Shown: positions 1 through 10,295 of the stretch, piece after piece | Layout: the number at the start of each line of letters is the position of its first letter | How positions within the stretch are numbered: position 1 is the stretch's first letter | Origin: Azolla pinnata | Lineage: Eukaryota > Streptophyta > Polypodiopsida > Salviniales > Salviniaceae | NCBI GenBank assembly: GCA_037176905.1 | Contig: JBBBWG010031397.1 | Coordinates: forward strand, 1-45,578 | Reading direction: 5' to 3' | DNA length: 45,578 nucleotides | Program-made: the position numbers and the translations under genes | The notes under the pieces: model-generated | Seen by the model: the letters and a program-made list of their open reading frames with translations, nothing else | The model's database searches: none | Told to the model about the DNA's origin: nothing

Positions 1-3000
1 CTGCATGTGGGAATCGCATGTATATTACAGCATCCCCTCTTGCCATTGCACCATACTTTGCCTGACTGTCTATTCTTACTGGTGGAGCAGTCACACCCAT
101 GATCTTCACAAATGTAACCAACAAAAAGAAAACAAATACTCAAGCACTTCTGTTACATCAAACGAATATCCAGAGACAGCAATACTACCTTTGCAATACG
201 TCCAGTTAAGTTCTGCAGAGAATGTGCTGATTCGAATGACTCGCAGAATGTTGCCAATGACGGATCCTCAACATCACTAACATGAACCTGTACAGGCACT
301 TAATTGTGTAAAATCTACCCACACAAGTTTCATCTGATTTACTGTGATTAAAGAAAAACAACTTTCCGTTTTTATATTGTAAGCAAGATTCAGCTTACTT
401 ATCCCCATGACAATAATCTCCACAGACAAAACAGTTGTACAACCAAGGATTCCTTGTACAGCTTCCGTTGACAAATGCTATCTTATGTCCTATTTATGGT
501 CGCACACAACAGAACACAGTTTTTCACTTTCTGCAGCATAAATTAACAGTGGAAGGAACACAAACCCACTGACATCTGAGTACAGAGAAATCAAAAAGGA
601 TGAGAACAATGAGACTGTGTGGAAACGTGGATGACCACTCCATTGCTGACCACAAAACGTCTAGTTTCTAGCCAAACAGTAAAAGTATAAGGATGCTGAG
701 AGGCCCCATTATAGAATTCCCTCTTAGCAGGAAGGTTTAAGGGAAGTAGTGCCCAAATTATTTATCTAACAATTCCACATCCCTCTGTGTAAGTCCTGGT
801 TATTTTGAAAGTGGTTTGGTGTTGAAGGCTATGGCTGAGGTCTCACATATCTTTCCAATTCTATATACAAAGGAGCATCTCTGGGTCAATGCAGAACTGG
901 GATGACAAATCGTATGAGGGATTCTAGGAAGTATACCTAGTGTCATTGTTCTGTCAGCATGGTCAAACTTGCATAACAAGCAAATTGATCTTTCGCAGTC
1001 TAGATCTGCAATGAGGTACCATGTATATGTGAAGATACTAGACGACTAATCAGCAACTCAATGTGAAGGTCATGGCCAAATTCACTAATTGATATTTAGA
1101 TGTATCAGGTGCACATAAATTAGTGAGAATACATAAGAATCGAATATCATATGTTTAGAGCATATGCACCTTTTTAGGCGCAAAATGGCCATCCAATGAC
1201 TGCAACATTGTACCGGCGCCCTTCCTTGCACTGAACAAGCAGCCAACGAGTTCCGAATCTTGAACTAAAATACCCTTCAGAGGTAAATTTGGGCATGCCA
1301 ATACACCAAGTACAACTTCACCATTGTCCAGGAGAGCTAGAGCAACTGCATATTGATCTCCTCTAAGAAAACTACTCAAAATCGCAACTGTCAGGACAAA
1401 GGCCCACCAGATTTTTTAAATGAAGAATCATAGAACTTACCCTTTTGTTCCATCTATGGGATCCAGAATCCAGTGTCGCCCACTTTTCCCACCCTCAGAA
1501 TTTCCTTCATCAATAGCCTTCAACACGTCTTCTGTGCTTAAGATAGGTGCATCATAAACACCCTCTGCAGCAAGAGTTTCATTCACCAAATCTGTGATAC
1601 GCAAAAGCATACCCCTACCATCTTCTCCACGTAGGCCATCTGCATCCTGAATGATGAGGATAAATGTATAAAATTTATGGAAATGTGAATACATGCATAT
1701 AAAGGATTGTGTACCTACCTCTTCAGCAACCATAGAAAACGTCTCTGAAGAAGAAGTTTCCCTTTCCAGCGCCCAACTCACTAATGCTTGAGAGCCTAGA
1801 AAAATCCCCAAATAACAAACGGTTCACTGTGCAGGCCAAAACACACTTTTTTTTCGATTCTAAAGAGGGGTAGACCATAGTCAGCTACAGTAACAGGCGA
1901 TTTGTCAAACTTTGCACGAGTCTCCTCAGATAACAACTTTTTCTGAACCGCCTACATAAGCGTGAAAACCGATCAGCCTATTAAGTGTATATCGTACAGT
2001 AGAGACAGCAAAATAAATACAAAACCATTTAAACCCAATAGAAAAAAAAAACTTCTATAACGTATATAAGTTTTAGATAACTGAGGAATTGCTCATGGAC
2101 AGAATATGCAAGCACACGAGGGCATACAAACAAACAGTTTGAAAGGAACTCTTCCTTTTTTGAAATTTAGATCAATCCATTCCAGGATTCAGTTAGAGTA
2201 GATATGCAACAAAGTAAACTGAGCAGCTGAGAGAAAGATCATCCTCTACCATAATGGTTGACCTCAGGAAAGGTCAGGCCTTCTGAATTTTTAGATTTAT
2301 ACATAACGAAACTGCAGAGGACGTCAAAGCCATTTCATCCTCTCGCCATCCATAATGTGGAATTTAGACAAGAGGTTCAGTTACAGGATTCAGTTACAGT
2401 ATAAATGCAAGAAAGTAAACTGAGCAGCTGAGAGAAACATCATCCTCTACCATAATGGGTGACCTCAGGAAAGGTCAGGCCCTCTGAATCCCACATAAGG
2501 GAATGCAGAGGACATCAAAGCAATTTCATCCTCTCACCATCCATAATGTGGAATTTAGACAAGAGGTCCAGTTCTTGTGCTACATGCCTTTTATAATGAT
2601 GCTGCGTACACACTCCCAATAACGATATTTAATACGAACCTTTAATACACGGATGATGAAAGGCGTGATATGACTGAGTCACATGACAAGAGATCAGGGC
2701 ATGTTTTCAAAGTAGCTACAATTAGATGTGGAAGGGGATAAGCTCATGAGACGCACTTACCAGGCTGACTAACCTTGTACTATAGTATGGTTTCTTCCGC
2801 AGTGAAATCCGTACTTCTGTCTTTTTCCTGATTATGCATTTCAGGATTGTGTTCAAAGAATGTGCATAGAAATACTATGGAAATTAGGCCCAACTCCTAA
2901 AACAAGAAAACCTGCATGAAGTCGATGAGGGGATTACAAAAACACTTCTTTTAAGGAAGACTATGAGAATTAGAGCTAACATCTAAAACAAAGAAACCCA

Positions 3001-3590
3001 GCACCAAGTCGATGAGGACATTACAAAACGCTTCTTTTAAGGAAGACTATGAGAATTAGAGCTAACACCTAAAACAAGAAACCCAGCACCAAGTCGACGA
3101 AGGGGCTACAAAACATATGCGATAGCGGATTGGGTGAAAAGAGTGTACGCAGAATACTAAGGAAATTAGACCCAACACCTAGAAGCAGAAGCATCACTGC
3201 TGAAGGCCTTACAAAAACACTTTTTTTAGGAGGGAGAAAAATGGTACAACACAGATTGGATGACGGATGTTCGTTTGCTTTACTGTAAGATTTGCGGATA
3301 GGCACGAGCCAGCAGATGGAAAGAAAGAAAGAACGAACGAATGAATGAACGAAGGCGATAATAAGATCTACCTGGCAAAGTCGAGCAGCAAGACGGGCGG
3401 CTCTGACAGCTCGACGAAGATCGTGGTCGTGGTCGTGGTCGTGGTCGTGGCCGTGGGTGGAAAGCAGCGACATGGCGGTGGTCGTCGTCGTCGTCCGAGG
3501 CGCGCACGAACGGCGGCGACACAGAGGAGTGGAGCTGATGACGCGAGAAACGTTGTTCAACAGCACAGTGCTCGCTCGAAGATACTGCAT
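1..3590 (-). CDS. SAL1: 3'(2'),5'-bisphosphate nucleotidase / inositol polyphosphate 1-phosphatase (SAL1/HAL2 type), partial at 3' end
   Basis: Family role: dephosphorylates 3'-phosphoadenosine 5'-phosphate to AMP and acts in plastid-to-nucleus stress signalling and sulfur metabolism. Exons seen on the minus strand: 3372-3590, 1876-1951, 1719-1795, 1441-1646, 1170-1371, 189-287 and 1-103 (continues off the left edge). All have GT-AG borders and matching phases. Motifs in order: AARLCQ, SPVTVADYG, the metal-binding acidic VAEE, the metal/phosphate motif WILDPIDGTKG followed by FLRGDQYAVAL, VLGVLACPNLPL, then APPVRIDSQAKYG in the last exon seen. The C-terminal WD metal-binding block and stop lie outside the window. 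The first Met (3590) adds about 39 Ser/Thr/Arg-rich residues before MSLLSTHG, suggesting a plastid/mitochondrial transit peptide; an inner start at 3473 would give a short form. An unusual His-Asp repeat follows that Met. Intron 1 (1952-3371) carries tandem duplications. Family identity is certain; the start is inferred. Confidence 0.93.
2184..2573. repeat. Tandem duplication, about 200 bp, in SAL1 intron 1
   Basis: The segment from 2184 recurs from 2385. Both copies share the blocks aagtaaactgagcagctgag, cctcaggaaaggtcagg and ccataatgtggaatttagac. The second copy is slightly shorter, with scattered substitutions and a small deletion, so it is a fairly recent local duplication rather than a new gene. 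Confidence 0.85.
2897..3115. repeat. 86-bp tandem repeat, about 2.5 copies, in SAL1 intron 1
   Basis: Units begin at 2897, 2983 and 3069 with ctaaaacaa(a)gaaa and contain cttcttttaaggaagactat and gagaattagagctaac. A more diverged partial copy follows near 3159-3225. This is separate from the 200-bp duplication in the same intron. Confidence 0.85.
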
Positions 3591-3869
3591 GGTATTCAGA
3601 CAGAGAGAAAGAGAGAGGGAGAGATTTCCTTTGGATGCGTGTGTAGTTGCTTGTTGTTGGTTTCCATATCAGAACAGAAGATGGAGGCTTCATCTTCTGG
3701 AGCTCTGTAATCTGACAACTTCGACACTACCATGTGCCCGTATCGTTGTGTTGATAGTCAATGTAGATTGGGCTTGTTAGCAATGTCGAGCTTGATAAGC
3801 TCAACACAATTAACGTTACAACGGGAGATCAAGCAAGATCGAGAACCATCGAAGCCAGCAATGGTCAAC

Positions 3870-3871
<2 letters not shown>

Positions 3872-3901
<30 letters not shown>
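3872..3901. repeat. (GA)n microsatellite
   Basis: About 15 uninterrupted GA dinucleotides, roughly 280 bp upstream of the SAL1 start codon. Confidence 0.95.
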
Positions 3902-3904
<3 letters not shown>

Positions 3905-4499
3905 GCTGGATCATCCTGTTGACCTTGTAGGGAATGAGTTGTAATTGGAACCTAGATCGGCTTCGAGATAATGGGGTTGTGCTTGCGGTTATTCGGACGG
4001 ATTTCTTGAGTTTCAAGGCTCGTGGCAGATTGGTTTCCAGGCTAGCAAATATGGGGGCTGAAAACCATATTCATAAGCTAAAAGGAAGGTAGGTTTAACA
4101 ATTTTCTGTGTCGAGGAATTGTCCAAGCGGACAAGGTTCAGGTGTTTGTAGCATGGCGAGGAATCATCATGCTACTCACACGGTGTGAGCCTGTGTTTCA
4201 TTAGAAGGAAGTAGTCTTCGGTGATCACAAACACAGTTATGGGATGAATTCCAACCTTATCCCACTCAGAACACCAACGTTCTTCTCATTGTCGTACAAC
4301 AGAAATTCCACAAAAACGAAGAAGGTGTCACCTCTATATGCAAGTGAAGCCATGGAATGAAGGCCGTCGAGAAGTTCTTACACTCTGGACCACGCAGCAT
4401 GGATCATTGATTTTGGGTTCAAACATTACCCATGAACCCCCTCCCCCATGTTAACAATTCCATGCCCATAAGAATGTCAAAGGACCCCATTCATAGGAG

Positions 4500-4526
4500 C
4501 AATAACAACAACGAGGATGACGATAT

Positions 4527-4566
<40 letters not shown>

Positions 4567-4624
4567 ATTATCATCATCAACAACAACAACATCATCATCA
4601 TCATCAGCAGCATCGCCATCATCA
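4500..4624. repeat. (AAC/ATC)n trinucleotide microsatellite
   Basis: Compound run of AAC, ATC and related triplets. Apparent open frames across it on both strands are products of the repeat. Confidence 0.92.
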
Positions 4625-4841
4625 ATGCGATGAATAAATACAGTTACGGAATGCGCTAAACTTCTTCCCCCCCCCATTTGCGACACCATCAGGAGGAAAA
4701 ATCCAAGCAAATAGGCTTCTGCCCAAACACACTTACTTGTCCCTAGTGATGAATACACACACACATATATATATATACATATGGCAATGAATGAATGGCA
4801 GTTCATTCATGAGAATGAATGGAAGGAAGTCGGAAGGAGAA

Positions 4842-4881
4842 GTCCCACATGCAGAGGAGGGAAATGGAGGCAGCTATAAAA
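4842..4881 (+). promoter_or_regulatory. snRNA promoter: upstream sequence element and TATA box
   Basis: GTCCCACATGC at 4842-4852 matches the plant snRNA upstream sequence element (consensus RTCCCACATCG) except near its end. A TATA box, TATAAAA, lies at 4875-4881. USE start to TATA start is 33 bp, the long spacing typical of RNA polymerase II snRNA genes rather than the shorter Pol III spacing. The TATA sits at about -32 relative to the U1 5' end. Both elements are complete, so the gene looks transcribable. Confidence 0.85.
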
Positions 4882-4906
4882 TGGGGACAGGGTGCAGGGG
4901 AAGAAC

Positions 4907-5071
4907 ATACTTACCTGGGTGGGGTCGATCGGTGATCAGCAAGGCCGATGGCCTAGGGCCGGCGCCTCCATTGCACTTCCGGAGGGGCTGTTTTGCCCTA
5001 GCATCTCCCCGAGTGGGAGAGTGCACGTCATAATTTGTGGCAGCGGGGGCTCGCGTTCGCGCGGCCCCCTA
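4907..5071 (+). ncRNA. U1: U1 spliceosomal snRNA
   Basis: U1 snRNA pairs with 5' splice sites as part of the U1 snRNP. The RNA starts with atacttacctgg, the 5'-splice-site recognition sequence. Stem-loop I (U1-70K binding) has stem arms atcgg (near 4928) and ccgat (near 4945) around gatcagcaag at 4934-4943. Stem-loop II carries the U1A target attgcacttc at 4970-4979. The Sm site aatttgtgg is at 5032-5040, and the terminal GC-rich stem-loop IV with a cgcgttcgcg-like core runs about 5045-5070. The length of about 165 nt fits plant U1. A complete USE and TATA precede it. The stem-loop I loop differs from the usual plant form (gatcaagaag) at two positions, so this may be a divergent U1 variant. 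The 3' end is set by similarity; I did not identify a convincing 3'-end box. Confidence 0.93.
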
Positions 5072-7148
5072 CAATTCAATCAAGAAAAATTAGGGTTAGG
5101 GTTTCCCACAGTTGATTCATCGGTGAACACAAAGCGGCAACTACAGCCAATAGGTATGATATTCAAGGCTCTGCCGTTAACACCAGCAGCTGATTTTGGC
5201 TTGCTTCTTCACTAGTGAAATCAATAGTGTGTGTGTTCTCATCCCAATCAAATCTTGATGCACAAAAATAAGTATTGTGGAGCAGAGTGAACGCAGCTTT
5301 CTCTAGTCTTCATCGGACAGGATCTCTAGTGCATGTTCACATGAGTGCTCGGTCATGATTTTGCTTTCTTGCCTCGATGCGTGAGGTTTGGCATGGCTTC
5401 TACCAAGCTCAATCGACTAGCTTGCACAAGCAAGCATCATAGAGTATCCAACCCAGAACTGCAATCACTTCTAGGTGATCCTGGAAGTGATCATAGATCA
5501 TTTGGAGTCGGGCAAAATGAACACATCAATTGGCAACGACCCCTTGAGGATCCCCCCAACTACCTTAGATCTATAATTAGAAGCACTGCCTGGAAAACAC
5601 ATATGCGCACACCATATGTCGAGTTTGTATTTGAGAAGCACGAAATTCTTATTTCTTACTAGATACCGTAACATGCCTAAGACAGTAGACGATGGGTGTC
5701 CTAAAGAGCAGATATGTATGTAATTAGCTGTGATTACAAAATGAGTGTCGGAAGATTTATGGGAAAGAATGCCCTGGGCCCATCCATGATCACAAAAATG
5801 TCTCCGTCCTTTATTCTGGCAATGCAGAAAATGCCATTTCCAACAACAAAAATGGTTCCTGGAATGATACGTGTTAATAATCTATATATACATATGGAAC
5901 ACAACAATCAGAGAAGAAAACAGCTTTTTAATGCTCCCCAGTTTTCTCCACGCCTGTTGTGTACCACCAGCCTTTGCTTTCTTTTCCTCTTCCTTCTTCA
6001 TCAATCAATAAAAGAATGACTGGGCCCAGGGCAAAGTTGCACATACAGCTGCAGCTGTTCTTTTGTGCTTGCATTTGCAGCTGTAGCAATGCAGCCTCCC
6101 GTCTTCTCCTCTTTCATAGATGCTTTTTCGAGCAGATTGTCGGCAGCGAGCTTTCCCTTCATGAAATACAACGGTTGGGGGGGAGGGAGATGAGAAGGGG
6201 TTGTCGAAGCATGCTTTGATGTATTCAATACAAATAGCGACAGTGATTTCTTTTTTTTTTCATACACTCACAAGAACTGCATGGTATACTTGATTCTAGC
6301 AGCAATTCCATGGATCTATCGATTGCAACCCCATGTGGAGTGCCTCAAAATGGAGCACAGCCAGCCTCCTCCTACACAGGCAAACATAATCAAGCAGTCT
6401 GTCAAAATCAGATGTCGGACCAAAACCCATTAAGAAAGTGTGTTTGGCTGGGCCAAAGTTTGATGGGATAGGTAGAGATTTGTGTTAGATACTACTTTCT
6501 AATTGAAAAGGACAAAGGATCTCGGTCGTCTCAATGAGCTGAGAGCTTTTCTGTGTTTGGTGGAGTGAGATGGAGCCAGAACATCAAGCTACTCACATAT
6601 AGAAGTGCCGGCACTTTACTCTCTTTCCATAGGGGTGGGTGGAGGGGGAAAGGGGGATTAAATGTAAAGTAAGAGAAAACCATGATCTCAATAAAAAATG
6701 CCAAGGGCACAGTACTGCATTCGCCAATTCTTTCGATTCCGATGCTCAAAACAATGCCGGGAGACGCATAGAATCGAGATACATTGATACAGGCCATGCA
6801 AAGCAGATCTTAATCGGTCAGACCTTACACCCGACACAAAACCGGGCATCACTCCGGTCGATGTTTTGCTGTTTGCACTCCCTGTGCATGCTTAAATTCT
6901 GGAGGACCGATTGCTGCTGCTGCTGCTTGCTGCTGCTTACTGCGGCTGTTGTTTCCAACCCAGTACATTTTGCCCTCGCGACATGACCATCTTCGAATGA
7001 ATCAATGCAGAGCTAGACTGAAGTTGAACCAACATGAGATGCAGCACATTATCGTTGTTGGAGTTTGTTAGCCACCCTCATTGTGCAAGTGACGGTGGAT
7101 GATGGGCGGAAAATAGTTTGTGGGTCAGATTTTTACTTCATGCTTCTG

Positions 7149-7187
<39 letters not shown>

Positions 7188-7458
7188 TTGTGAGAGTAGG
7201 GGATTATTCGATGACGGATCCAGTCCCATATCATCAAAATGTACCACCCCATGATTAGTGCAGATCTCTAAAGGATAGATAGCCAGTAACAACGTTATTA
7301 CTGACACGGTTCCGAGATCATGTCCAAGGCAGTGAATCTGAGTACTATTCCCCATATGATAATATAATGCTGCCACATTCACGCGAATGGAACAACAAGC
7401 AGGCCGCAAGCAATCGAAGGGGGGGGGAGCGCATCGGGGTGAAAATCTCGGAATAGAT
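5072..7458. other. Intergenic region between U1 and FLA
   Basis: No gene is recognised. Open frames here (for example 5345-5662 plus) have no motif I recognise. Just after U1 there is a telo-box-like run, ttagggttagggttt, at about 5091-5105. Interspersed GCT and CTA triplet runs lie near 6910-6950 and 7148-7188. The right part probably holds the 3' UTR of FLA, and possibly a small last FLA exon that I could not place. Confidence 0.5.
7148..7188. repeat. (CTA)n trinucleotide microsatellite
   Basis: About 13 copies of CTA downstream of the FLA coding region. Confidence 0.93.
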
Positions 7459-7722
7459 CTAGCACTGAAAAAGCAGTCGGAGGGAAGTACCTGGGCGGAG
7501 GCGGCTGCGATGCGAGCGCATCGAGGAGTCGGAGGAGTCGGAGGAGGGAAGATCGGAAGCGAGCGGGAGGCGGTCGGCGAGCTTGCGGCGCGACTTGGAC
7601 GCAGGCTTGTTGAGCTTGGCGTCGGGGGAAGCAGGAGGAGGAGGAGGAGAGAGGACTTTGTCGATGCCTTGAACGGAGATGCGGCCATCGGTGAAGATGT
7701 CGATGTCGACGAGGTGAGCCGC

Positions 7723-7761
<39 letters not shown>

Positions 7762-9021
7762 AGAAGTGGTGAAGACGACGGTGCCGTCTTCCTCGTGGGC
7801 GAGGAGCTTGAGGGGGTCATGGAGGGTGGGGAAGGAGAGCTTGCCGAAGCGGCGAACGGAGTTGTACAAGCTCTCCTCGGTCTGGTACTCGGGGATGATG
7901 TGGGAGAAGAGGAGGAGGTCGGGGGCAGCGGGGCCCGCGAGCTGCTCTACGGGGAGGTCCTTGAGGGCGGAATCGGAGGGCGCGAGGAGGGTCATTCGGT
8001 AGCCCTCGGAGACTAGCCTCGCGAGCTCCGGAGCCAGCGAGGTGAGATTCACAAGCAGCTCCGCCATCTCGTTGTATCCGCCATAGCCCACGAGCGTGGA
8101 GATGAAATCCGCAACCACCGATTCTCCGTCGAAGAATCGGTGCTCCGAGGAAGGCCCCGGCGCTGGCGCAGGAGCCTGCGCAGGCACCGGAGCCATGGCT
8201 GCTGCTGCTGCTGCTGCTGCTGTGTAGATCCTGCTCCTTTCTGCCTCTTCCTTCTTCTTCTTCTTCTTCTCCTCCTCCTCCTCCTCCTCTTTCTCCTTCT
8301 TCTTCTTCCTTGCCGCTCTGTATGAGCCTGGTGTTGGCGACTCCTCTGGCATCACCGCCGCTAGCATCCTGCTTCCCCCGCCTCCTTCTTCTTCTCCTTC
8401 TTTCCACGCATTGTACGCCCTCTGCACCGCCCTCGGTATCAGCAGCCTGTCGATGCCGTGCACCACTCCGTCCCTGCGCTCGATCGCGTCGGGATCCACG
8501 ACCTTGCTCAGTCCCGCTCTCAGCAGCTCTGCTCCATCCCCCTCCCCCTCCTCCTCCCCCTCCTCCCTCCTCCATAGCCCCAGCGCCTCCCCCGACATTG
8601 TCCCCACTTCTTCTCCCCTCCTCCTCCCCCACATCGCCGCCCTTATCCTCTGCGGGATGACATGGAAGCGCAGCAGCTCCCGCAGCGACTCCACGTTCCT
8701 CGGCTCCCGCAGGAACCTGCGGAAGTCCGCGTCCAGGCCGCCGCCGTCCAGGAAGCCGTTGCGCGGCGCCAGAATGGTGATGTTCCTCTCCGCCACCGCC
8801 CGCTCCAGGGTGTGCAGGAGGGACGCCTCCTCGGCCATCTCGGCGAGCTCCGTGTAGGGAGAGTCGAGGAGGGCGACGAGGATGGAATCGGAGCTGAGGG
8901 CGGAGGAGTTGAGGACGGAATGGCGATGGGGAGGAAGGGCGGAAGGGCGGGAAGAGGAGGCGAGGAAGCAGAGGGCAGGGGAAAGGAGGAGGAAGAGGAG
9001 GAGGAAGGGCAGGAACGCCAT
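7459..9021 (-). CDS. Fasciclin-like arabinogalactan protein, FLA15-18 group, two fasciclin domains
   Basis: Secreted cell-wall/cell-surface glycoprotein; fasciclin domains mediate adhesion and the Ala-Pro stretches carry arabinogalactan. The start at 9021 (MAFLPFLLLFLLLSPALCFL) gives a clear signal peptide. An upstream in-frame Met exists at 9081 but would put 20 polar residues ahead of it. Fasciclin domain 1 covers about residues 45-200 (DSILVALLDSPYTELAEMAE, ITILAPRN, LLRFHVIP, GIDRLLIPRAVQ). Next come a Lys/Glu-rich block, poly-Ala and an AP-rich glycomodule (PAQAPAPAPGP). Fasciclin domain 2 follows (DFISTLVGYGGYNEMAELLV, LLAPSDSALKDL, FSHIIPEYQTEESLYNSVRR, DGRISVQGIDKVL). It is interrupted by a run of about 14 serines and followed by a Pro-rich tail. 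No GPI signal is evident, as in this subgroup. The 3' end is uncertain: reading through stops at 7459 (520 aa), but a good donor (CAG|GTACTT) ends an exon at 7491, and a small distal exon is possible. Confidence 0.9.
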
Positions 9022-9085
9022 GGCGGGTTCTCTTCTCTGCGAGCTAAAGCTGATCCAGAGCAGAGGAGAACAGGGTCCCAAGTAA

Positions 9086-9153
9086 GGAAGAAGAAGAAGA
9101 AGAAGAAGAAGAAGAAGAAGAAGAAGAAGAAGAAGAAGAAGAAGAAGGAAGAA
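9086..9153. repeat. (GAA)n / (CTT)n microsatellite in the FLA 5' leader
   Basis: About 22 GAA triplets just upstream of the FLA start; in the sense of the gene it is a CTT-rich leader. It produces spurious poly-Lys, poly-Phe and poly-Leu frames. Confidence 0.93.
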
Positions 9154-9359
9154 GACAGTGTGTGGAGTTGAGGGGCGGGGTCACACGCACACACGCGCAC
9201 AGTGCATACAACGCGCACACACGTCACGACACACACTTCATTGATTGATTTGTTTGCCTCTCTAAACCGCCCGCCTACATCACACACATCTGCAATGCAA
9301 CTCCTCTGTTTTGTCTGTCTGCGTAAACTCCGCCCGACCGATCTCGACTCATCGATTCT

Positions 9360-9498
9360 GTGATAATCGACTCAATCATCCTTTTGTGATAATCGACTCA
9401 ATCATCCTTCTGTGATAATCGACTCAATCATCCGTCTGTGATAATCGACTCAATCATCCTTCTGTGATAATCGACTCAATCATCCTTCTGTGATAATC
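9360..9498. repeat. 26-bp tandem repeat, 5.3 copies
   Basis: Units start at 9360, 9386, 9412, 9438 and 9464, with a partial unit at 9490. Each reads gtgataatcgactcaatcat plus a short ccttct-like end, with at most one or two changes. It lies about 340 bp upstream of the FLA start codon, in the presumed FLA promoter. Confidence 0.93.
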
Positions 9499-10295
9499 CT
9501 TCGACCAACATCCTCGACATGAGAAAAGACAGGCATCGAAGCTTTTCCTCGTGTCGAGGATAATCAACTCGTCGGAGCTTATCAGCCAAATCATAAAACG
9601 CAAATCTCATATATGTACCTCCAGACACATAGTTGCTGAGTGGAACAACACCTCATTTGCCGATTATCTGCGGCGAAAGACATCCAAGATTCTACCAAAG
9701 AAACCTTAGTGGGCGTCGGTCAAAAGTTTCAACTTCGTTTGTCCCTTTAGAAACCGTTCGTATGAACTTCAAAATTGAAACCATTTGTATGAATCATATT
9801 GGGCTGAAATCTCAAATACCCCTCCTCTACTGCTGCTGCTCAATAACGCGGAACATGATTTTGAGATCAACAGCCTCGTTCAAAAAATTCTATTGCTTTT
9901 TAACTCGGATGTGGGTACAACGATTTCTAGATTATCATCTTTACGCAAACAAAATGATCTGGTCACCATACACATATTCCAGCGAGCTCCAAACGCGTTT
10001 ACCTTTGGTAGTAAACTTATTTTGGAAAGGCCCAATCAATGTGATCTACATTATATATACATTGCTTACGACAAGATCCTTCACTAATGATGATAAAATC
10101 ATTAATGTAAATGATAGTATATCATTAGCAGAAAAGGGTGCTAAGTGGAAGCCTACTCTGCTGGGTGAGCAATGCATGGCCGCATATAGATCAGCCAAAC
10201 ATACTTACTAGAGAAAAATGGCATCGAAGCTTTTTCTCTTTGGCTGCTGAAAATGTACTGAGGGAAAGTCTGCACATGCATGCAGACAAACAGCT
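9499..10295. other. Intergenic region between the FLA promoter side and the 3' end of the alpha/beta hydrolase
   Basis: No gene is recognised. Plus-strand frames at 9633-10211 and 9785-10087 resemble nothing known to me. The right end should contain the 3' UTR of the minus-strand hydrolase. Confidence 0.5.

Larger units (their letters stand above)
3591..4841. other. Intergenic region between SAL1 and the U1 snRNA gene
   Basis: No gene seen. It is the presumed 5' flank and promoter of the minus-strand SAL1 gene. It holds a GA tract at 3872-3901 and a long AAC/ATC trinucleotide tract at 4500-4624, which gives only low-complexity poly-Asn/Ile or poly-Asp/Val reading frames. Confidence 0.6.

Noticed and set aside
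4432-4806. Asn/Ile-rich (plus) and Asp/Val-rich (minus) open frames
   Set aside because: Both arise from an AAC/ATC triplet microsatellite; no domain, no start context, no exon structure.
5091-5105. Telomere-like ttagggttagggttt just after U1 as a telomeric insertion
   Set aside because: Only two units; equally explained as a common plant telo-box promoter motif or chance.
7387-8002. Plus-strand Arg/Gly-rich open frames opposite FLA
   Set aside because: They are the antisense of the FLA exon, whose minus-strand reading shows signal peptide and two fasciclin domains.
8140-9171. Poly-Cys/Leu, poly-Pro/Ser and poly-Lys frames on both strands
   Set aside because: Alternative frames of the FLA coding microsatellites and its GAA leader repeat.
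9360-9498. Possible CRISPR-like array
   Set aside because: The 26-bp units are directly adjacent with no unique spacers, and the window is a plant genome; it is a minisatellite.
9633-10211. 192-codon plus-strand frame between FLA and the hydrolase
   Set aside because: No recognisable domain and mixed composition; it could be a chance frame in AT-rich intergenic DNA. A protein search would decide.
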